Shown here: positions 9,604 through 18,748 of the stretch, piece by piece | Layout of the letters: each line of letters begins with the position of its first letter | Numbering within the stretch: the stretch's first letter is position 1 | Source of the DNA: Synechococcus sp. BSA11S | GTDB taxonomy: Bacteria; Cyanobacteriota; Cyanobacteriia; PCC-6307; Cyanobiaceae | Assembly (NCBI RefSeq): GCF_014224355.1 | Contig: NZ_VNWP01000003.1 | Span: 1-64,000, forward strand | Direction: 5' to 3' | Length of the DNA: 64,000 bases | Notes under the pieces: generated by a model | Databases searched by the model: none | The model's input: only the letters and a program-made list of their open reading frames with translations | Told to the model about the DNA's origin: nothing | Made by a program: the position numbers and the translations under genes

Positions 9604-11553
9604 TTGGAACTGCCGATCGACCACTTTCGTCTGCTCGGTGTGAGCCCGGCCAGCGATGCCCAGACCGTGCTGCGCACCCTGCAGCATCGGCTCGAGCGGG
9701 CACCGGACCAGGGCTTCACCCTGGAGACGATCCGGGCTCGCGCCGACCTGCTGGAGACCAGCGCCGACGTGCTCTCCGATTCGCAGCGCCGCCAGGCCTA
9801 CGAGGCCCAGCTGATGGCGATCGAACAGGGGGGTGAGGGCGAAGGGGTGGCGGCTGGCCTCGATGTCGCCCCGTCGAAGGAGATCGGCGGGCTTCTGCTG
9901 CTGCTGGAAGCCGGGCTGCCATCGGAGGCCTTCAAGGCCGCCTTCAACTGCCTGCAACCGCCCCAGGCTCCGGCCCTGGGCAGCGGCCGAGAGGCTGATC
10001 TCTGCCTGCTGGCCGCTCTGGCCTGCCGCGCCGCCGCCTCCGAGCTGCGCGACCAGCGCCATTACGAGGCCGCGGCCCATGCGCTGCAGCAGGGCATCCA
10101 GCTGCTGCAGCGCATGGGTCAGGTCCCTGATGAGCGGGTGAAGCTGGCGGGCGACCTGCACGGGCTGCTCCCCTTCCGCGTGCTCGGCCTGGTCAGCCGA
10201 CCGCTCACCGCCACTGCTGAACGAGCCGAAGGACTCGAGCTGCTCGAGAGTCTGGTGAAGCGCCGCGGAGGACTGGAGGGCCAGCAGGACCCCAGCCTGC
10301 CCCAGGAGGACTTTCAGGCCTTCATGAAGCAGATCCGGCTCTTTCTCACCGTCCAGGAGCAGGTGGATCTGTTCGGCCGCTGGGCCGAAAACGGATCGGA
10401 GGCCGCGGGGTTCCTGGCGAGCTGCGCCCTCACCGCCTCAGGCTTCGCCCAGCGCAAGCCCGAGCGCATCGCCGCCGCCCAGACCCGCCTGCAGGCCCTG
10501 GGCCAGCCTGGTGTCGAGCCCCTGCTGGCCTGCCTGCATCTCCTGCTCGGCCAGATCGAGCAGGCCCTGGACCGTTTCGGTTCCGCAGCGGCTCCGGAGC
10601 TGAAGGCCTGGGCCGCGGAGCAGTCCGACGACCCCCTGGCCCAGCTCTGCTCCTACTGCCGCGACTGGCTGAGCCGCGACGTGCTCCCCGGTTACCGCGA
10701 CATCGAGGTGGATGCCGATCTCGATGCCTACTTCGCCGATCGGGATGTGCAGGCCTTCGTCGAGCAGCAGGATCGCCGCCAGGCCCGCGGCCAGGCCGGC
10801 GACTTGAAAGCCATCGATCCCCTCGCCGCGGGGGACGCCGCCTGGGCGCGACCCGAGCTCGACCTCGAAAGCAGCCTCCCGCCACCCCCCTGGATCGACC
10901 CCGGGGCCACCGAAACGGCTGAGCCTCTCCGTCCTCCTGATCAGGGGCAGGCCAGAGGAGAGCAGGCCAGTCAGCCCCGGCCCCGGTCCACCAGGCCGAA
11001 GGCCGTGCTCTGGATCGCGCTGGCGGCCGGGATCGCCCTGATCGCCGGCCTCTGGCTGCTGAGGCGTCCCCGGCCTGAGGCCGCCCCGCAGCCGCCACCG
11101 CCCGTCAGCAGCCAGGCCCCCAGCCCAAGCCCACCGGCACCCCCGCAGACTGCCGCCCCGGTCCCCCTCACCAGCGCCAACCCCAGCCAGGACGATGTGC
11201 GCCGTCTGCTGGAGAGCTGGCTGGCGGCCAAGGCGGCGCTGCTGGATGGGCGTTCCACGGCCGCCGACCTCGATCAGCTGGCCCGCCCGGCCCTGGTGCG
11301 TGAGCTGCGCTCCCAGGCCCGCAGGCTGGAAGCCAGAGGCCAGCGCCAGAAGATGGAGGCCACGATCCGGCAGTTCTCGCTCACCGACCGGAGCCCGCGG
11401 CGGATCGAGGCCGATGTGCAGCTCGACTACAGCGAGGAGATCCGCTCAGGCGACAAGGTGATCGAGCCCAGGACCAGCGCCGACCTGCGCAACATCTACG
11501 TCTTCGGCCGCGACGGCGGCACCTGGAAACTGGCCGATTTCCGCCGACGCTGA
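9604..11553 (+). CDS. ftn2: Cyanobacterial cell-division protein Ftn2/ZipN (ARC6 homologue)
   Basis: The N-terminus LPIDHFRLLGVSPASD is the J-domain-like start of Ftn2/ZipN, the cyanobacterial ancestor of plastid ARC6, which tethers FtsZ to the inner membrane. A long alpha-helical, TPR-like region follows. One membrane helix (VLWIALAAGIALIAGLWLL) sits around residue 475 and is preceded by a basic stretch and followed by a proline-rich linker. The C-terminal about 120 residues match the IMS/ARC6-type domain (LDQLARPALVRELRSQARRL to the end). I chose TTG 9604 because homologues begin almost exactly there; the upstream open frame to 9478 shows no conservation. That gives 649 aa. It is transcribed away from pdhA, with ffh following after 90 bases. 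Confidence 0.88.
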   Translation: MELPIDHFRLLGVSPASDAQTVLRTLQHRLERAPDQGFTLETIRARADLLETSADVLSDSQRRQAYEAQLMAIEQGGEGEGVAAGLDVAPSKEIGGLLLLLEAGLPSEAFKAAFNCLQPPQAPALGSGREADLCLLAALACRAAASELRDQRHYEAAAHALQQGIQLLQRMGQVPDERVKLAGDLHGLLPFRVLGLVSRPLTATAERAEGLELLESLVKRRGGLEGQQDPSLPQEDFQAFMKQIRLFLTVQEQVDLFGRWAENGSEAAGFLASCALTASGFAQRKPERIAAAQTRLQALGQPGVEPLLACLHLLLGQIEQALDRFGSAAAPELKAWAAEQSDDPLAQLCSYCRDWLSRDVLPGYRDIEVDADLDAYFADRDVQAFVEQQDRRQARGQAGDLKAIDPLAAGDAAWARPELDLESSLPPPPWIDPGATETAEPLRPPDQGQARGEQASQPRPRSTRPKAVLWIALAAGIALIAGLWLLRRPRPEAAPQPPPPVSSQAPSPSPPAPPQTAAPVPLTSANPSQDDVRRLLESWLAAKAALLDGRSTAADLDQLARPALVRELRSQARRLEARGQRQKMEATIRQFSLTDRSPRRIEADVQLDYSEEIRSGDKVIEPRTSADLRNIYVFGRDGGTWKLADFRRR

Positions 11554-11643
11554 GGGGCCCCTGGCCTGATCGGCAGCGTCCCTGCCGTTGTGTCAGGGTC
11601 TTTGGGAACGATTGATCCTGCGGGTCACCCCTTCTGCGTCACC

Positions 11644-13098
11644 ATGTTCGACGAGCTGTCCCAGCGTTTTGAGGATGCGGTCAAGAGCCTGAAGGGCCAG
11701 GACCGGATCACGGAAAGCAACGTGGAGGGGGCCCTCAAGCAGGTGCGTCGTGCCCTGCTCGAGGCCGATGTGAGCCTGGAGGTGGTCAGGGGGTTCATCG
11801 ACGAGGTGCGCGCCAGGGCGGTGGGCGCCGAGGTGGTGCGTGGCGTCAGCCCCGATCAGCAGTTCATCCAGCTGGTGCATCAGGCCCTGGTGGAGGTGAT
11901 GGGCGGTGAGAACGCCCCGCTGGCGGTGGCGGATCAGGCCCCCACCGTGATCCTGATGGCGGGCCTGCAGGGCGCCGGCAAGACCACCGCCACCGCCAAG
12001 CTCGGTCTGCACCTGAAGGAGCAGGGAAAACGGGCACTGATGGTGGCCGCCGATGTCTACCGGCCCGCCGCCATCGACCAGCTGCAGACGCTGGGGGCGC
12101 AGATCGGCGTGGAGGTGTTCAGCCTGGGGGCAGACGCCAGGCCCGAAGACATCGCCGCCGCCGGCATCGCCAGGGCGAAGGAGGAGGGCTTCGACACCGT
12201 GCTGGTGGACACCGCCGGCCGGCTTCAGATCGACGCCGGGATGATGGAGGAGATGGTGCGGATCCGCCAGGCCGCGGCACCCGATGAGGTGCTGCTGGTG
12301 GTGGATTCGATGATCGGCCAGGAGGCGGCCGAACTCACCCGCGCCTTCCATGAGCAGGTGGGCCTCACCGGTGCGGTGCTCACCAAGCTCGACGGCGACT
12401 CCCGCGGTGGCGCCGCCCTCTCGATCCGCAAGGTGAGCGGTGCCCCGATCAAGTTCATCGGCACCGGCGAGAAGGTGGAGGCCCTGCAGCCCTTCCACCC
12501 CGAGCGGATGGCCAGCCGCATCCTGGGCATGGGCGATGTGCTCACCCTGGTGGAGAAAGCCAGCAAGGAGGTGGAGCTGGCCGACGTGGCGCGCATGCAG
12601 CAGAAGCTGCAGGAAGCCTCGTTCGACTTCTCCGATTTCCTGCAGCAGATGCGCCTGATCAAGCGCATGGGCTCCCTGGGCGGCCTGATGAAGCTGATCC
12701 CCGGCATGAACAAGATCGACGACGGCATGCTCAGGCAGGGGGAGGACCAGCTCAAGAAGATCGAGGCGATGATCGGCTCGATGACGGCAACCGAGCGGGA
12801 ACAGCCCCAGCTGCTGGCGGCCCAGCCCTCGCGCCGGCGGCGGATCGCCTCCGGCAGCGGCCACAGCCCGGCCGATGTGGACAAGGTGCTGGCCGACTTC
12901 CAGAAGATGCGTGGCTTCATGCAGCAGATGACCCGCGGCGGCATGCCAGGGATGCCAGGGATGCCCGGAATGCCGGGCATCCCTGGCATGGGCGGTGGGC
13001 TTCCGGGGATGCCGGCGCCGGCGCCGGCGGGGCGGGGCGGCGGCTCCCGCAAGGCCAGCCGTCCCCCCAAGAAGCGCAAGGGATTCGGCCAGCTCTGA
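11644..13098 (+). CDS. ffh: Signal recognition particle protein Ffh (SRP54)
   Basis: Ffh binds SRP RNA and signal peptides and delivers ribosomes to FtsY. The NG domain has P-loop GLQGAGKTTATAKL, DVYRPAAIDQL, DTAGRLQID and TKLDGDSRGGAAL. The methionine-rich M domain begins QMRLIKRMGSLGGLMKLIPGM. ATG 11644 gives 484 aa; an in-frame upstream extension to 11590 lacks family residues. The C-terminus carries a run of M-P-G triplets (DNA about 12,943-13,015) before a basic tail, a low-complexity extension also seen in other picocyanobacteria. It is followed at 97 bases by rpsP, a common ffh-rpsP neighbourhood. Confidence 0.96.
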   Translation: MFDELSQRFEDAVKSLKGQDRITESNVEGALKQVRRALLEADVSLEVVRGFIDEVRARAVGAEVVRGVSPDQQFIQLVHQALVEVMGGENAPLAVADQAPTVILMAGLQGAGKTTATAKLGLHLKEQGKRALMVAADVYRPAAIDQLQTLGAQIGVEVFSLGADARPEDIAAAGIARAKEEGFDTVLVDTAGRLQIDAGMMEEMVRIRQAAAPDEVLLVVDSMIGQEAAELTRAFHEQVGLTGAVLTKLDGDSRGGAALSIRKVSGAPIKFIGTGEKVEALQPFHPERMASRILGMGDVLTLVEKASKEVELADVARMQQKLQEASFDFSDFLQQMRLIKRMGSLGGLMKLIPGMNKIDDGMLRQGEDQLKKIEAMIGSMTATEREQPQLLAAQPSRRRRIASGSGHSPADVDKVLADFQKMRGFMQQMTRGGMPGMPGMPGMPGIPGMGGGLPGMPAPAPAGRGGGSRKASRPPKKRKGFGQL

Positions 13099-13194
13099 GG
13101 GGCGGCAGGGTAAAGTGCTTGTTTGGCGTGTGATTCCACCGCCAGGCGGAGTTTCCGCCCAACCCAAACACCAAGTCAGCAAGGCAAGGCCACG

Positions 13195-13560
13195 ATGATC
13201 AAGCTCCGCCTGAAGCGGTTCGGCAAGAAGCGGGAAGCGAGCTTCCGCCTGGTGGCCACCAACAGCACCTCCCGCCGGGACGGTCTGCCGCTCGAGGAGC
13301 TGGGCTTCTACAACCCCCGCACCAAGGAAACCCGCCTCGACGCCGAGGCGATCCGCGTGCGCCTGGGCCAGGGGGCCCAACCCACCGACACCGTCCGCTC
13401 CCTGCTCGAGAAGGGCGGGCTGATCGAGAAGACCATCCGTCCGGGTGAGACCGTCGGCAAGGCCAAGCAGGCCGCCGGCCGCGAAGCCGCCGTCAAGGAA
13501 GCCGCCAAAGCCGCAGCCGCCGCAGCTCCTGAGAGCGAAGCCAGCAGCGCCGATGCCTGA
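13195..13560 (+). CDS. rpsP: Ribosomal protein bS16
   Basis: The N-terminus [20 protein letters not shown] and the segment [13 protein letters not shown] are diagnostic of bS16, an assembly protein of the 30S subunit body. Length is 121 aa from ATG 13195; the core ends near residue 85 and an Ala/Glu/Lys-rich tail of about 35 residues follows, longer than in E. coli but common in cyanobacteria. Its stop is 11 bases before the phoH start, so ffh, rpsP and phoH may form one transcript. Confidence 0.97.
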   Translation: MIKLRLKRFGKKREASFRLVATNSTSRRDGLPLEELGFYNPRTKETRLDAEAIRVRLGQGAQPTDTVRSLLEKGGLIEKTIRPGETVGKAKQAAGREAAVKEAAKAAAAAAPESEASSADA

Positions 13561-13571
13561 GCGGACGCCCC

Positions 13572-14570
13572 ATGGCCGGGGCTGAAACGCTTCCTCGCTT
13601 CTCGATCGATCTTCCCCACCAGGAGGGAGCCCTTGCCCTGGCCGGCGAGGCAGAAGCCAACCTGCATCGCCTCGAGGCCCTCACCGGCGCCTCCCTGGTG
13701 CTGCGGGGGTTGCAGCTGGTGATGCAGGGCAGGCCCCCCCAGCTGGAGCGGGCCTCGGCCCTGGTGGAGTTGCTCCGGCCCCTCTGGGGAGAGGGTCAGG
13801 CGATCAGCACCGTCGATCTGCAGACAGCCCTCACCGCCCTCGACACCGGTCGCAGCAGCGAACATCGCGAGCTCTCCCAGCAGGTGCTGGCCCGCAGCCA
13901 GAGCGGCAGACTGCTGCGCCCCCGCACGGTGCGCCAGAAGAGCTACGTGGAGGCCATGGAGCGCCACGACCTCACCCTGGCCCTGGGTCCGGCCGGAACC
14001 GGCAAGACCTTCCTGGCCACGATTCAGGCCGTGCGCATGCTCCAGGAGCGGCGGGTGGAGCGCCTGATCCTCACCCGCCCCGCGGTGGAAGCCGGCGAGC
14101 GGCTGGGGTTTCTGCCGGGGGATCTGCAGCAGAAGGTCGACCCCTACCTGCGGCCCCTCTACGACGCCCTGCATGGCCTGCTGGGGGCGGAGCGCACCGG
14201 CGCCCTGCTCGAGAAAGGGGTGATCGAGGTGGCGCCACTCGCCTACATGCGCGGCCGAACGCTGGCCGATGCCTTCGTGATCCTCGACGAGGCCCAGAAC
14301 ACCACCACCGCCCAGATGCGCATGGTGCTCACCCGGCTTGGGGAGAACTCACGCATGGTGGTCACCGGGGATCCCACCCAGTCGGATCTGCCCAGGGATC
14401 AGCTCAGTGGCCTGGTGGAGGCCGCCGGGGTGCTGGCGGGCGGGGGGGGCGTCGCGATCTGCCACCCCCCCGCCGCCGACGTGGTGCGCCCCCCCCGGGT
14501 GCGGCGGCTCGGGCAGGCCTCCGCCCGCCGCGACGGCGGCGGGGCGCCGCGGACGTCCCAGCGGGGATAG
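13572..14570 (+). CDS. phoH: PhoH-family ATPase
   Basis: A 332-aa PhoH-like protein with an N-terminal KH-like segment, Walker [16 protein letters not shown] near residue 145, and Walker [17 protein letters not shown] near residue 240. [16 protein letters not shown] is also characteristic. These ATPases are thought to act on RNA or ribosomes. The last 50 residues are odd: where homologues have a conserved segment resembling GVxxCRLTAADVVRHPLV followed by an alpha-helical tail ending in a tyrosine-containing YARR-type motif, this sequence reads [20 protein letters not shown] and QASARRDGG. All differences replace A or T with C or G inside G/C runs (14,435-14,560). The frame stays open, so this could be real drift or base-calling error. 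Confidence 0.9.
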   Translation: MAGAETLPRFSIDLPHQEGALALAGEAEANLHRLEALTGASLVLRGLQLVMQGRPPQLERASALVELLRPLWGEGQAISTVDLQTALTALDTGRSSEHRELSQQVLARSQSGRLLRPRTVRQKSYVEAMERHDLTLALGPAGTGKTFLATIQAVRMLQERRVERLILTRPAVEAGERLGFLPGDLQQKVDPYLRPLYDALHGLLGAERTGALLEKGVIEVAPLAYMRGRTLADAFVILDEAQNTTTAQMRMVLTRLGENSRMVVTGDPTQSDLPRDQLSGLVEAAGVLAGGGGVAICHPPAADVVRPPRVRRLGQASARRDGGGAPRTSQRG

Positions 14571-14635
14571 GGAGATCCGCACACGTCCGCCCTGCCGGCA
14601 CTGGCAGGATGGTGGGAACCGAAATCACTGGTCCC

Positions 14636-15370
14636 ATGCCAGCCAGCAGCAATTTCCAGGAAGCGATCCGCGAGGCCCAGCAGGGCGCTCTGGTCGGTCC
14701 CAATGTCGTCAACAAGGCGCTGCCCTACGTGGGCGGTGGCATGGTGCTCACCGCGGCCGGCGTGATTGGCGGTCTCTCCCTGATGGCCAGCAGCCCCGGG
14801 CTGTTCATGCCCCTGTTCTGGGTGGCCCTGATCGGCAACTTCATCCTCTTCTTCGTGGCCCAGAACGCGGCCACCAAGGGCAACACCGGCACCGCCCTCC
14901 CGATCCTCACGGTCTACAGCCTGATCACCGGCTTCACCCTGAGCGGGATCGTGGCCTACGCCCTCAACGTGGCCGGAGTGGGTGCCATCGGCACCGCCAC
15001 CCTGGCCACCGGCATCACCTTCCTGATCGCCTCGGTGGTGGGTCGTCGCATGAGCGACTCCATCGGTCAGGCCCTGTCCGGTGTGGTGGGCCTGGGCATC
15101 CTCGGCCTGATCATCGCCATGGTGGTGCAGCTCGTGGGAGGCCTGTTCATCCCGGGTTTCGGGGGGAGCGGTTTCGAGCTGCTGATCGCCGGTTTCGGCA
15201 CCGTGCTGTTCGTGGGAGCCGCTTTCCTCGACTTCTACACGATGCCGCGCACCTACAGCGACGACCAGTACCTGGCCGGCGCTCTGGGCATGTATCTCAC
15301 CTACATCAACCTGTTCATCTTCATCCTGCGCCTGATCATTGCCCTCAACGGCGGCGGTCGTCGCGACTGA
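14636..15370 (+). CDS. Bax inhibitor-1 / YccA-family membrane protein
   Basis: About 244 aa with seven predicted membrane helices. The order of hydrophobic segments and the conserved late helix with FLDFYTMPRTYSDDQYLAGALGMYLTYINLFIF match the BI-1/YccA (TMBIM) family, whose members act as cation or calcium leak channels or modulate FtsH in other bacteria. The start is set at ATG 14636, giving MPASSNFQEAIREAQ; an in-frame ATG at 14609 would add nine residues. It stands alone between phoH and a convergent conserved gene. Specific transport function is unknown. Confidence 0.88.
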   Translation: MPASSNFQEAIREAQQGALVGPNVVNKALPYVGGGMVLTAAGVIGGLSLMASSPGLFMPLFWVALIGNFILFFVAQNAATKGNTGTALPILTVYSLITGFTLSGIVAYALNVAGVGAIGTATLATGITFLIASVVGRRMSDSIGQALSGVVGLGILGLIIAMVVQLVGGLFIPGFGGSGFELLIAGFGTVLFVGAAFLDFYTMPRTYSDDQYLAGALGMYLTYINLFIFILRLIIALNGGGRRD

Positions 15371-15391
15371 ACGGCTGAGCGACAGATCGCC

Positions 15392-15919
15392 TCAGGCGTC
15401 GGCCACCGCCAGCACAGCTGCGCGAATGGCCCGGCGCTGGGCTGGGTCGTACCCCCAGCGATCAAGGAAGGTCACGTCGTCGCCGGATCCGCCCGCACCG
15501 GCCAGCAGCACCTCCAGCCGTTTCTTGACGGCCATCGGCTCGAGCAACCGCAGCAGCTCCGTGCAGCGGCGAGACACCCGCTCCGAACGGGCCTGCTGGG
15601 CCTGATCATCCGCGCGCTGGTGGTGCAGCGCCATCGCCGTGCTCATGGCCAGGTTGCGGGCGGTGAGATCCACCACCCCATCCCCGGCCTGGCGCAGGCT
15701 GAGCACCAGGGGCTCCGGCAGGCGGTCCATCAGGGGCGCGTCGTGGGTGAGGGCCACCACGAAAAAGCCTCGGGCTCCATCGAGGCTGGCCACCAGCTCC
15801 CCCACCCGATCCGCCAGCACCTCATCGCTGAGTTCACCGTTCTCCCAGTGGCCCAGCCAGGCCGCCGCGATCTCCATCGCCTGGGGAAAGGTGGGGGTGG
15901 CAGGAGTGGACGCCGACAT
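15392..15919 (-). CDS. Conserved cyanobacterial protein of unknown function
   Basis: From ATG 15919 the product is 175 aa, soluble and largely alpha-helical. Distinct blocks are AAWLGHWENGELSDEVLADRV, LDGARGFFVVALT, and a C-terminal FLDRWGYDPAQRRAIRAAVL. The frame is open further upstream (to 16,348), but that part lies antisense to era and has no coding character. It is 32 bases from the divergent era start, and that arrangement is common in picocyanobacteria as far as I recall. I do not recognise a biochemical function. Confidence 0.75.
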   Translation of the reverse strand: MSASTPATPTFPQAMEIAAAWLGHWENGELSDEVLADRVGELVASLDGARGFFVVALTHDAPLMDRLPEPLVLSLRQAGDGVVDLTARNLAMSTAMALHHQRADDQAQQARSERVSRRCTELLRLLEPMAVKKRLEVLLAGAGGSGDDVTFLDRWGYDPAQRRAIRAAVLAVADA

Positions 15920-15950
15920 CACGAACCGCTGGGCTGGCACTGTTGAGGTT

Positions 15951-16970
15951 ATGGACAAGCCGGGCCCCCGTGAGACCGACCTGGAGAAGCAGCCCGGCGA
16001 GGGCCTTCCCCTGCAGCTGCCCCAGCAGGCCCCCGACGGCTTCCGCTCCGGCTTCGTGGCCCTGATCGGGCGCCCCAACGTCGGCAAATCAACCCTGCTC
16101 AACCGCCTGGTGGGCGAAAAGGTGGCGATCACCTCCCCGCTGGCCCAGACCACTCGCAACCGTCTGCGCGGGATCCTCACCACCGCCGGCGCCCAGCTGG
16201 TGCTGCTTGACACCCCCGGCATCCACAAGCCACACCACCTGCTGGGGGAACGTCTGGTCAAAAGCGCCCGCGGGGCGATCGGCGAAGTGGACGTGGTGCT
16301 GCTGCTGGTGGACGGCAGCGAACCGGCCGGCCGGGGCGACGGGTTCATCGTGGAGCTGCTGCGTCACAGCCGGGCGCCGGTGCTGGTGGCGCTCAACAAG
16401 AGTGATCTCGTGGACCCCGCCAGGGCCGGCGAGCTGGAGGCCAGCTACCGGGAGCTGCTGGCCCTCTCCGACCGGCGGGCCGACCCGGCCGATCCCGGGC
16501 AGACCCGCAGCGGCTGGCCCCTCCTGCCCTGCAGCGCCAGCACCGGGGCGGGCTGCCCGGAGCTTGTGGAGGCCCTGGCCGCGCGGCTGCCCCTCGGCCC
16601 CCACCTCTACCCGCCGGATGCGGTCAGCGATCAACCCGAGCGGTTGCTGCTGGCGGAGCTTATCCGCGAGCAGGTGCTGACCCTCACCCGCGAGGAGGTG
16701 CCCCACTCCGTGGCGGTGCAGGTGGAGCGGATCGTGGAAGACGGCAAGCGCATCGCCGTGCTGGCCACGGTGCTGGTGGAGCGCTCCAGCCAGAAGGGAA
16801 TCCTGATCGGCAAACGGGGCCAGATGCTCAAGGAGATCGGCAGCGGCGCCAGGGCCCAGATGCAGAAGGTGTTCAACGGGCCGGTGTACCTGGAGCTGTT
16901 CGTGAAGGTGGTGCCCAACTGGCGGCGCAACCCGGCGCGGCTGGCGGAACTCGGCTACCGCGGCGACTGA
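15951..16970 (+). CDS. era: GTPase Era
   Basis: Era binds the 3' end of 16S rRNA and assists 30S assembly. G1 GRPNVGKSTLLN, G3 DTPGIH, G4 NKSD and G5 SAST are all present, followed by a KH domain with GKRGQMLKEIGSGARAQM and a typical Era C-terminus (VVPNWRRNPARLAELGY). ATG 15951 gives 339 aa, with an N-terminal extension of about 30 residues before G1. The stop codon lies within the first copy of a 16-bp tandem repeat (16,963-17,018). Confidence 0.95.
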   Translation: MDKPGPRETDLEKQPGEGLPLQLPQQAPDGFRSGFVALIGRPNVGKSTLLNRLVGEKVAITSPLAQTTRNRLRGILTTAGAQLVLLDTPGIHKPHHLLGERLVKSARGAIGEVDVVLLLVDGSEPAGRGDGFIVELLRHSRAPVLVALNKSDLVDPARAGELEASYRELLALSDRRADPADPGQTRSGWPLLPCSASTGAGCPELVEALAARLPLGPHLYPPDAVSDQPERLLLAELIREQVLTLTREEVPHSVAVQVERIVEDGKRIAVLATVLVERSSQKGILIGKRGQMLKEIGSGARAQMQKVFNGPVYLELFVKVVPNWRRNPARLAELGYRGD

Positions 16971-17018
16971 AAAGTGCGGCAACTGAAGAGTGCGGCGACT
17001 GAAGATCGCAGCGACTGA
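16963..17018 (+). repeat. 16-bp tandem repeat spanning the era stop codon
   Basis: Three and a half copies of a 16-bp unit close to GCGACTGAAGAGTGCG lie at 16,963-16,978, 16,979-16,994, 16,995-17,010 and 17,011-17,018. The first copy supplies the last Era codons and its TGA; the others repeat the same GAC-TGA-like sequence downstream. Copies differ at 1 to 4 positions. The array fills most of the 78-base gap before the lyase gene. It looks like a slippage or short duplication product. Confidence 0.85.
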
Positions 17019-17048
17019 GAGGATGAACCGCCAGCCCGCTCCCCCGCC

Positions 17049-17537
17049 GTGACCGGCACCAGCCCTGCCTTCCCCCCCGAGGACCTGCCAGCCTTTCTCG
17101 ACCTCTGCGCCGGCCAGTGGATGGTGCTTCGCAGCCAGATGGAGGCCAGTGCGGCCGCCACGGGCGACGACGACGCCTGGCATGACAGTCACCGCGGCGA
17201 GCTGGCGGTGGCCCTGCTGCCCGCTGCGCCGGGCCGTTCCCTGGGGGGGCTGGAGGTGACCGCCCCCGATGGTCTCTCCCGCCTGCTGGGCTTCGAGGCC
17301 GGCGGCAGCCTGCTGGGCTCCGAGGGCAGCATCGGCCACTGGCAGCTGTGGCCCGACGGCAGCCTGGAGCTGGTGATCACCAGCGGCGATCAGGAGCAGC
17401 GGGAGCGCATCTGGTTCACCAAACCGAACCTGCGCCTGCGCAGCATCATCGTCCACGGCGCCGATGGTCAGCCCGAGCAGGCCAGCTTCTGCTCGGAGAT
17501 CAGGCGCGTCAGCCGCCCGGCCCCGGCGGAGTCCTGA
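17049..17537 (+). CDS. Phycobiliprotein lyase, CpcS/CpeS family
   Basis: These lipocalin-fold lyases attach phycocyanobilin or related bilins to cysteines of phycobiliproteins. The 162-aa product starts with an [16 protein letters not shown] helix and first strand. It ends with [14 protein letters not shown] and [14 protein letters not shown], matching the conserved W-F-x-x-P-N-L-R-L-R and A-S-F-x-S-E-I-R blocks of CpcS. Length is slightly short but normal. GTG 17049 is the start; 5 bases separate its stop from the trmD-ispF ATG, so it is likely cotranscribed with it. Which subunit and bilin it handles cannot be inferred. Confidence 0.85.
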   Translation: MTGTSPAFPPEDLPAFLDLCAGQWMVLRSQMEASAAATGDDDAWHDSHRGELAVALLPAAPGRSLGGLEVTAPDGLSRLLGFEAGGSLLGSEGSIGHWQLWPDGSLELVITSGDQEQRERIWFTKPNLRLRSIIVHGADGQPEQASFCSEIRRVSRPAPAES

Positions 17538-17542
17538 GCGCG

Positions 17543-18748
17543 ATGCGGCTGGATGTGGTGAGCCTGGCCCCCGAGTCGTTCGCGCCGCTGGCCAGCCTCG
17601 GCGTGATCGGGCGGGCCTTCAGCGCCGGCATCGCCGAACTGCACACCCACAACCCCCGCGATCACGCCAGCGATCGGTACCGCAAGGTCGACGATCAGCC
17701 CTACGGCGGTGGGGCGGGCATGGTGCTCAAGCCGGAGCCGGTGTTTGCGGCCTTCGAGGCGATTCCCGTGCTGGAACGGCGCCGGGTGCTGCTGCTCAGC
17801 CCCCAGGGCCAGCCCCTGCGCCAGGGCGACCTGCAGCGCTGGGCCCGCGAGCACGACCAGCTGGTGCTGCTCTGCGGCCACTACGAGGGCTTCGACGAGC
17901 GCATCCGCATCCTGGCCGATGAGGAGGTGTCGCTCGGAGATTTCGTGCTCACCGGCGGCGAGCTGGCGGCGATGGTGCTGATCAACGGGGTGGTGCGGCT
18001 GCTGCCGGGCACGGTGGGCAGCGCGGCGTCACTGGTGGAGGAGAGCCACAGCGGCCTGCTGCTGGAGCATCCCCACTACACCCGCCCGGCCGAATTCCGG
18101 GGCCTGGCGGTGCCGGAGGTGTTGCGCAGCGGCGACCACGGCGCCATCGCCCGCTGGCGGGCCGGGCGGCAGCAGGAGCGCACCCGCCTGCGGCGCCCTG
18201 ACCTCTACCAGCGCTGGCTGCAGACAGCCAACCGCCAGGATGGATCCATGCAGATGCGGATCGGCAACGGCTACGACATCCACCGGCTGGTGCCGGGGCG
18301 CCCCCTGATCCTGGGGGGGCTGACCCTGGAGCATCCCGCCGGTCTCGGCCTCGATGGTCACAGCGATGCCGACGTGCTGGTCCATGCCCTGATGGATGCC
18401 CTGCTGGGGGCCCTCAGCCTGGGCGACATCGGCCAGCACTTCCCCCCCGACGATGAGCGCTGGCGGGGTGCCGACAGCCTGGTGCTCCTGGAGCAGGTGG
18501 TGGCCCTGGTGCAGGCGCGGGGCTGGCGGGTGGTGAATGTCGACACGGTGGTGATTGCCGAGCGCCCGAAGCTGCGGCCCCACATCGCCGCCATGCGCGC
18601 GGCGATCGCCCGGCGCATGGGCCTCGATCCGGATCAGGTGGGCATCAAGGCCACCACCAACGAGACCCTCGGTCCCACCGGGCGGGAGGAGGGGATCGCC
18701 TGCCACGCCGTGGCCCTGCTGGAGCCGTGCGGTGGCGGGAATGGGTAG
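17543..18748 (+). CDS. trmD-ispF: TrmD-IspF fusion: tRNA (guanine37-N1)-methyltransferase joined to MEcPP synthase
   Basis: A single uninterrupted 401-aa frame. Residues 1 to about 232 are a full TrmD ([63 protein letters not shown]), which makes m1G37 in tRNA with SAM through a trefoil knot. Residues about 236-401 are a full IspF ([12 protein letters not shown] with metal-binding Asp/His, [34 protein letters not shown]), which forms 2-C-methyl-D-erythritol 2,4-cyclodiphosphate in the MEP isoprenoid pathway. The joint is only a few residues ([13 protein letters not shown]). No stop lies between them. ATGs at 18,248 and 18,254 could also start IspF separately, behind a weak CAGGATGG. Fusion or lost stop codon remain alternatives to independent translation. 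Confidence 0.9.
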   Translation: MRLDVVSLAPESFAPLASLGVIGRAFSAGIAELHTHNPRDHASDRYRKVDDQPYGGGAGMVLKPEPVFAAFEAIPVLERRRVLLLSPQGQPLRQGDLQRWAREHDQLVLLCGHYEGFDERIRILADEEVSLGDFVLTGGELAAMVLINGVVRLLPGTVGSAASLVEESHSGLLLEHPHYTRPAEFRGLAVPEVLRSGDHGAIARWRAGRQQERTRLRRPDLYQRWLQTANRQDGSMQMRIGNGYDIHRLVPGRPLILGGLTLEHPAGLGLDGHSDADVLVHALMDALLGALSLGDIGQHFPPDDERWRGADSLVLLEQVVALVQARGWRVVNVDTVVIAERPKLRPHIAAMRAAIARRMGLDPDQVGIKATTNETLGPTGREEGIACHAVALLEPCGGGNG

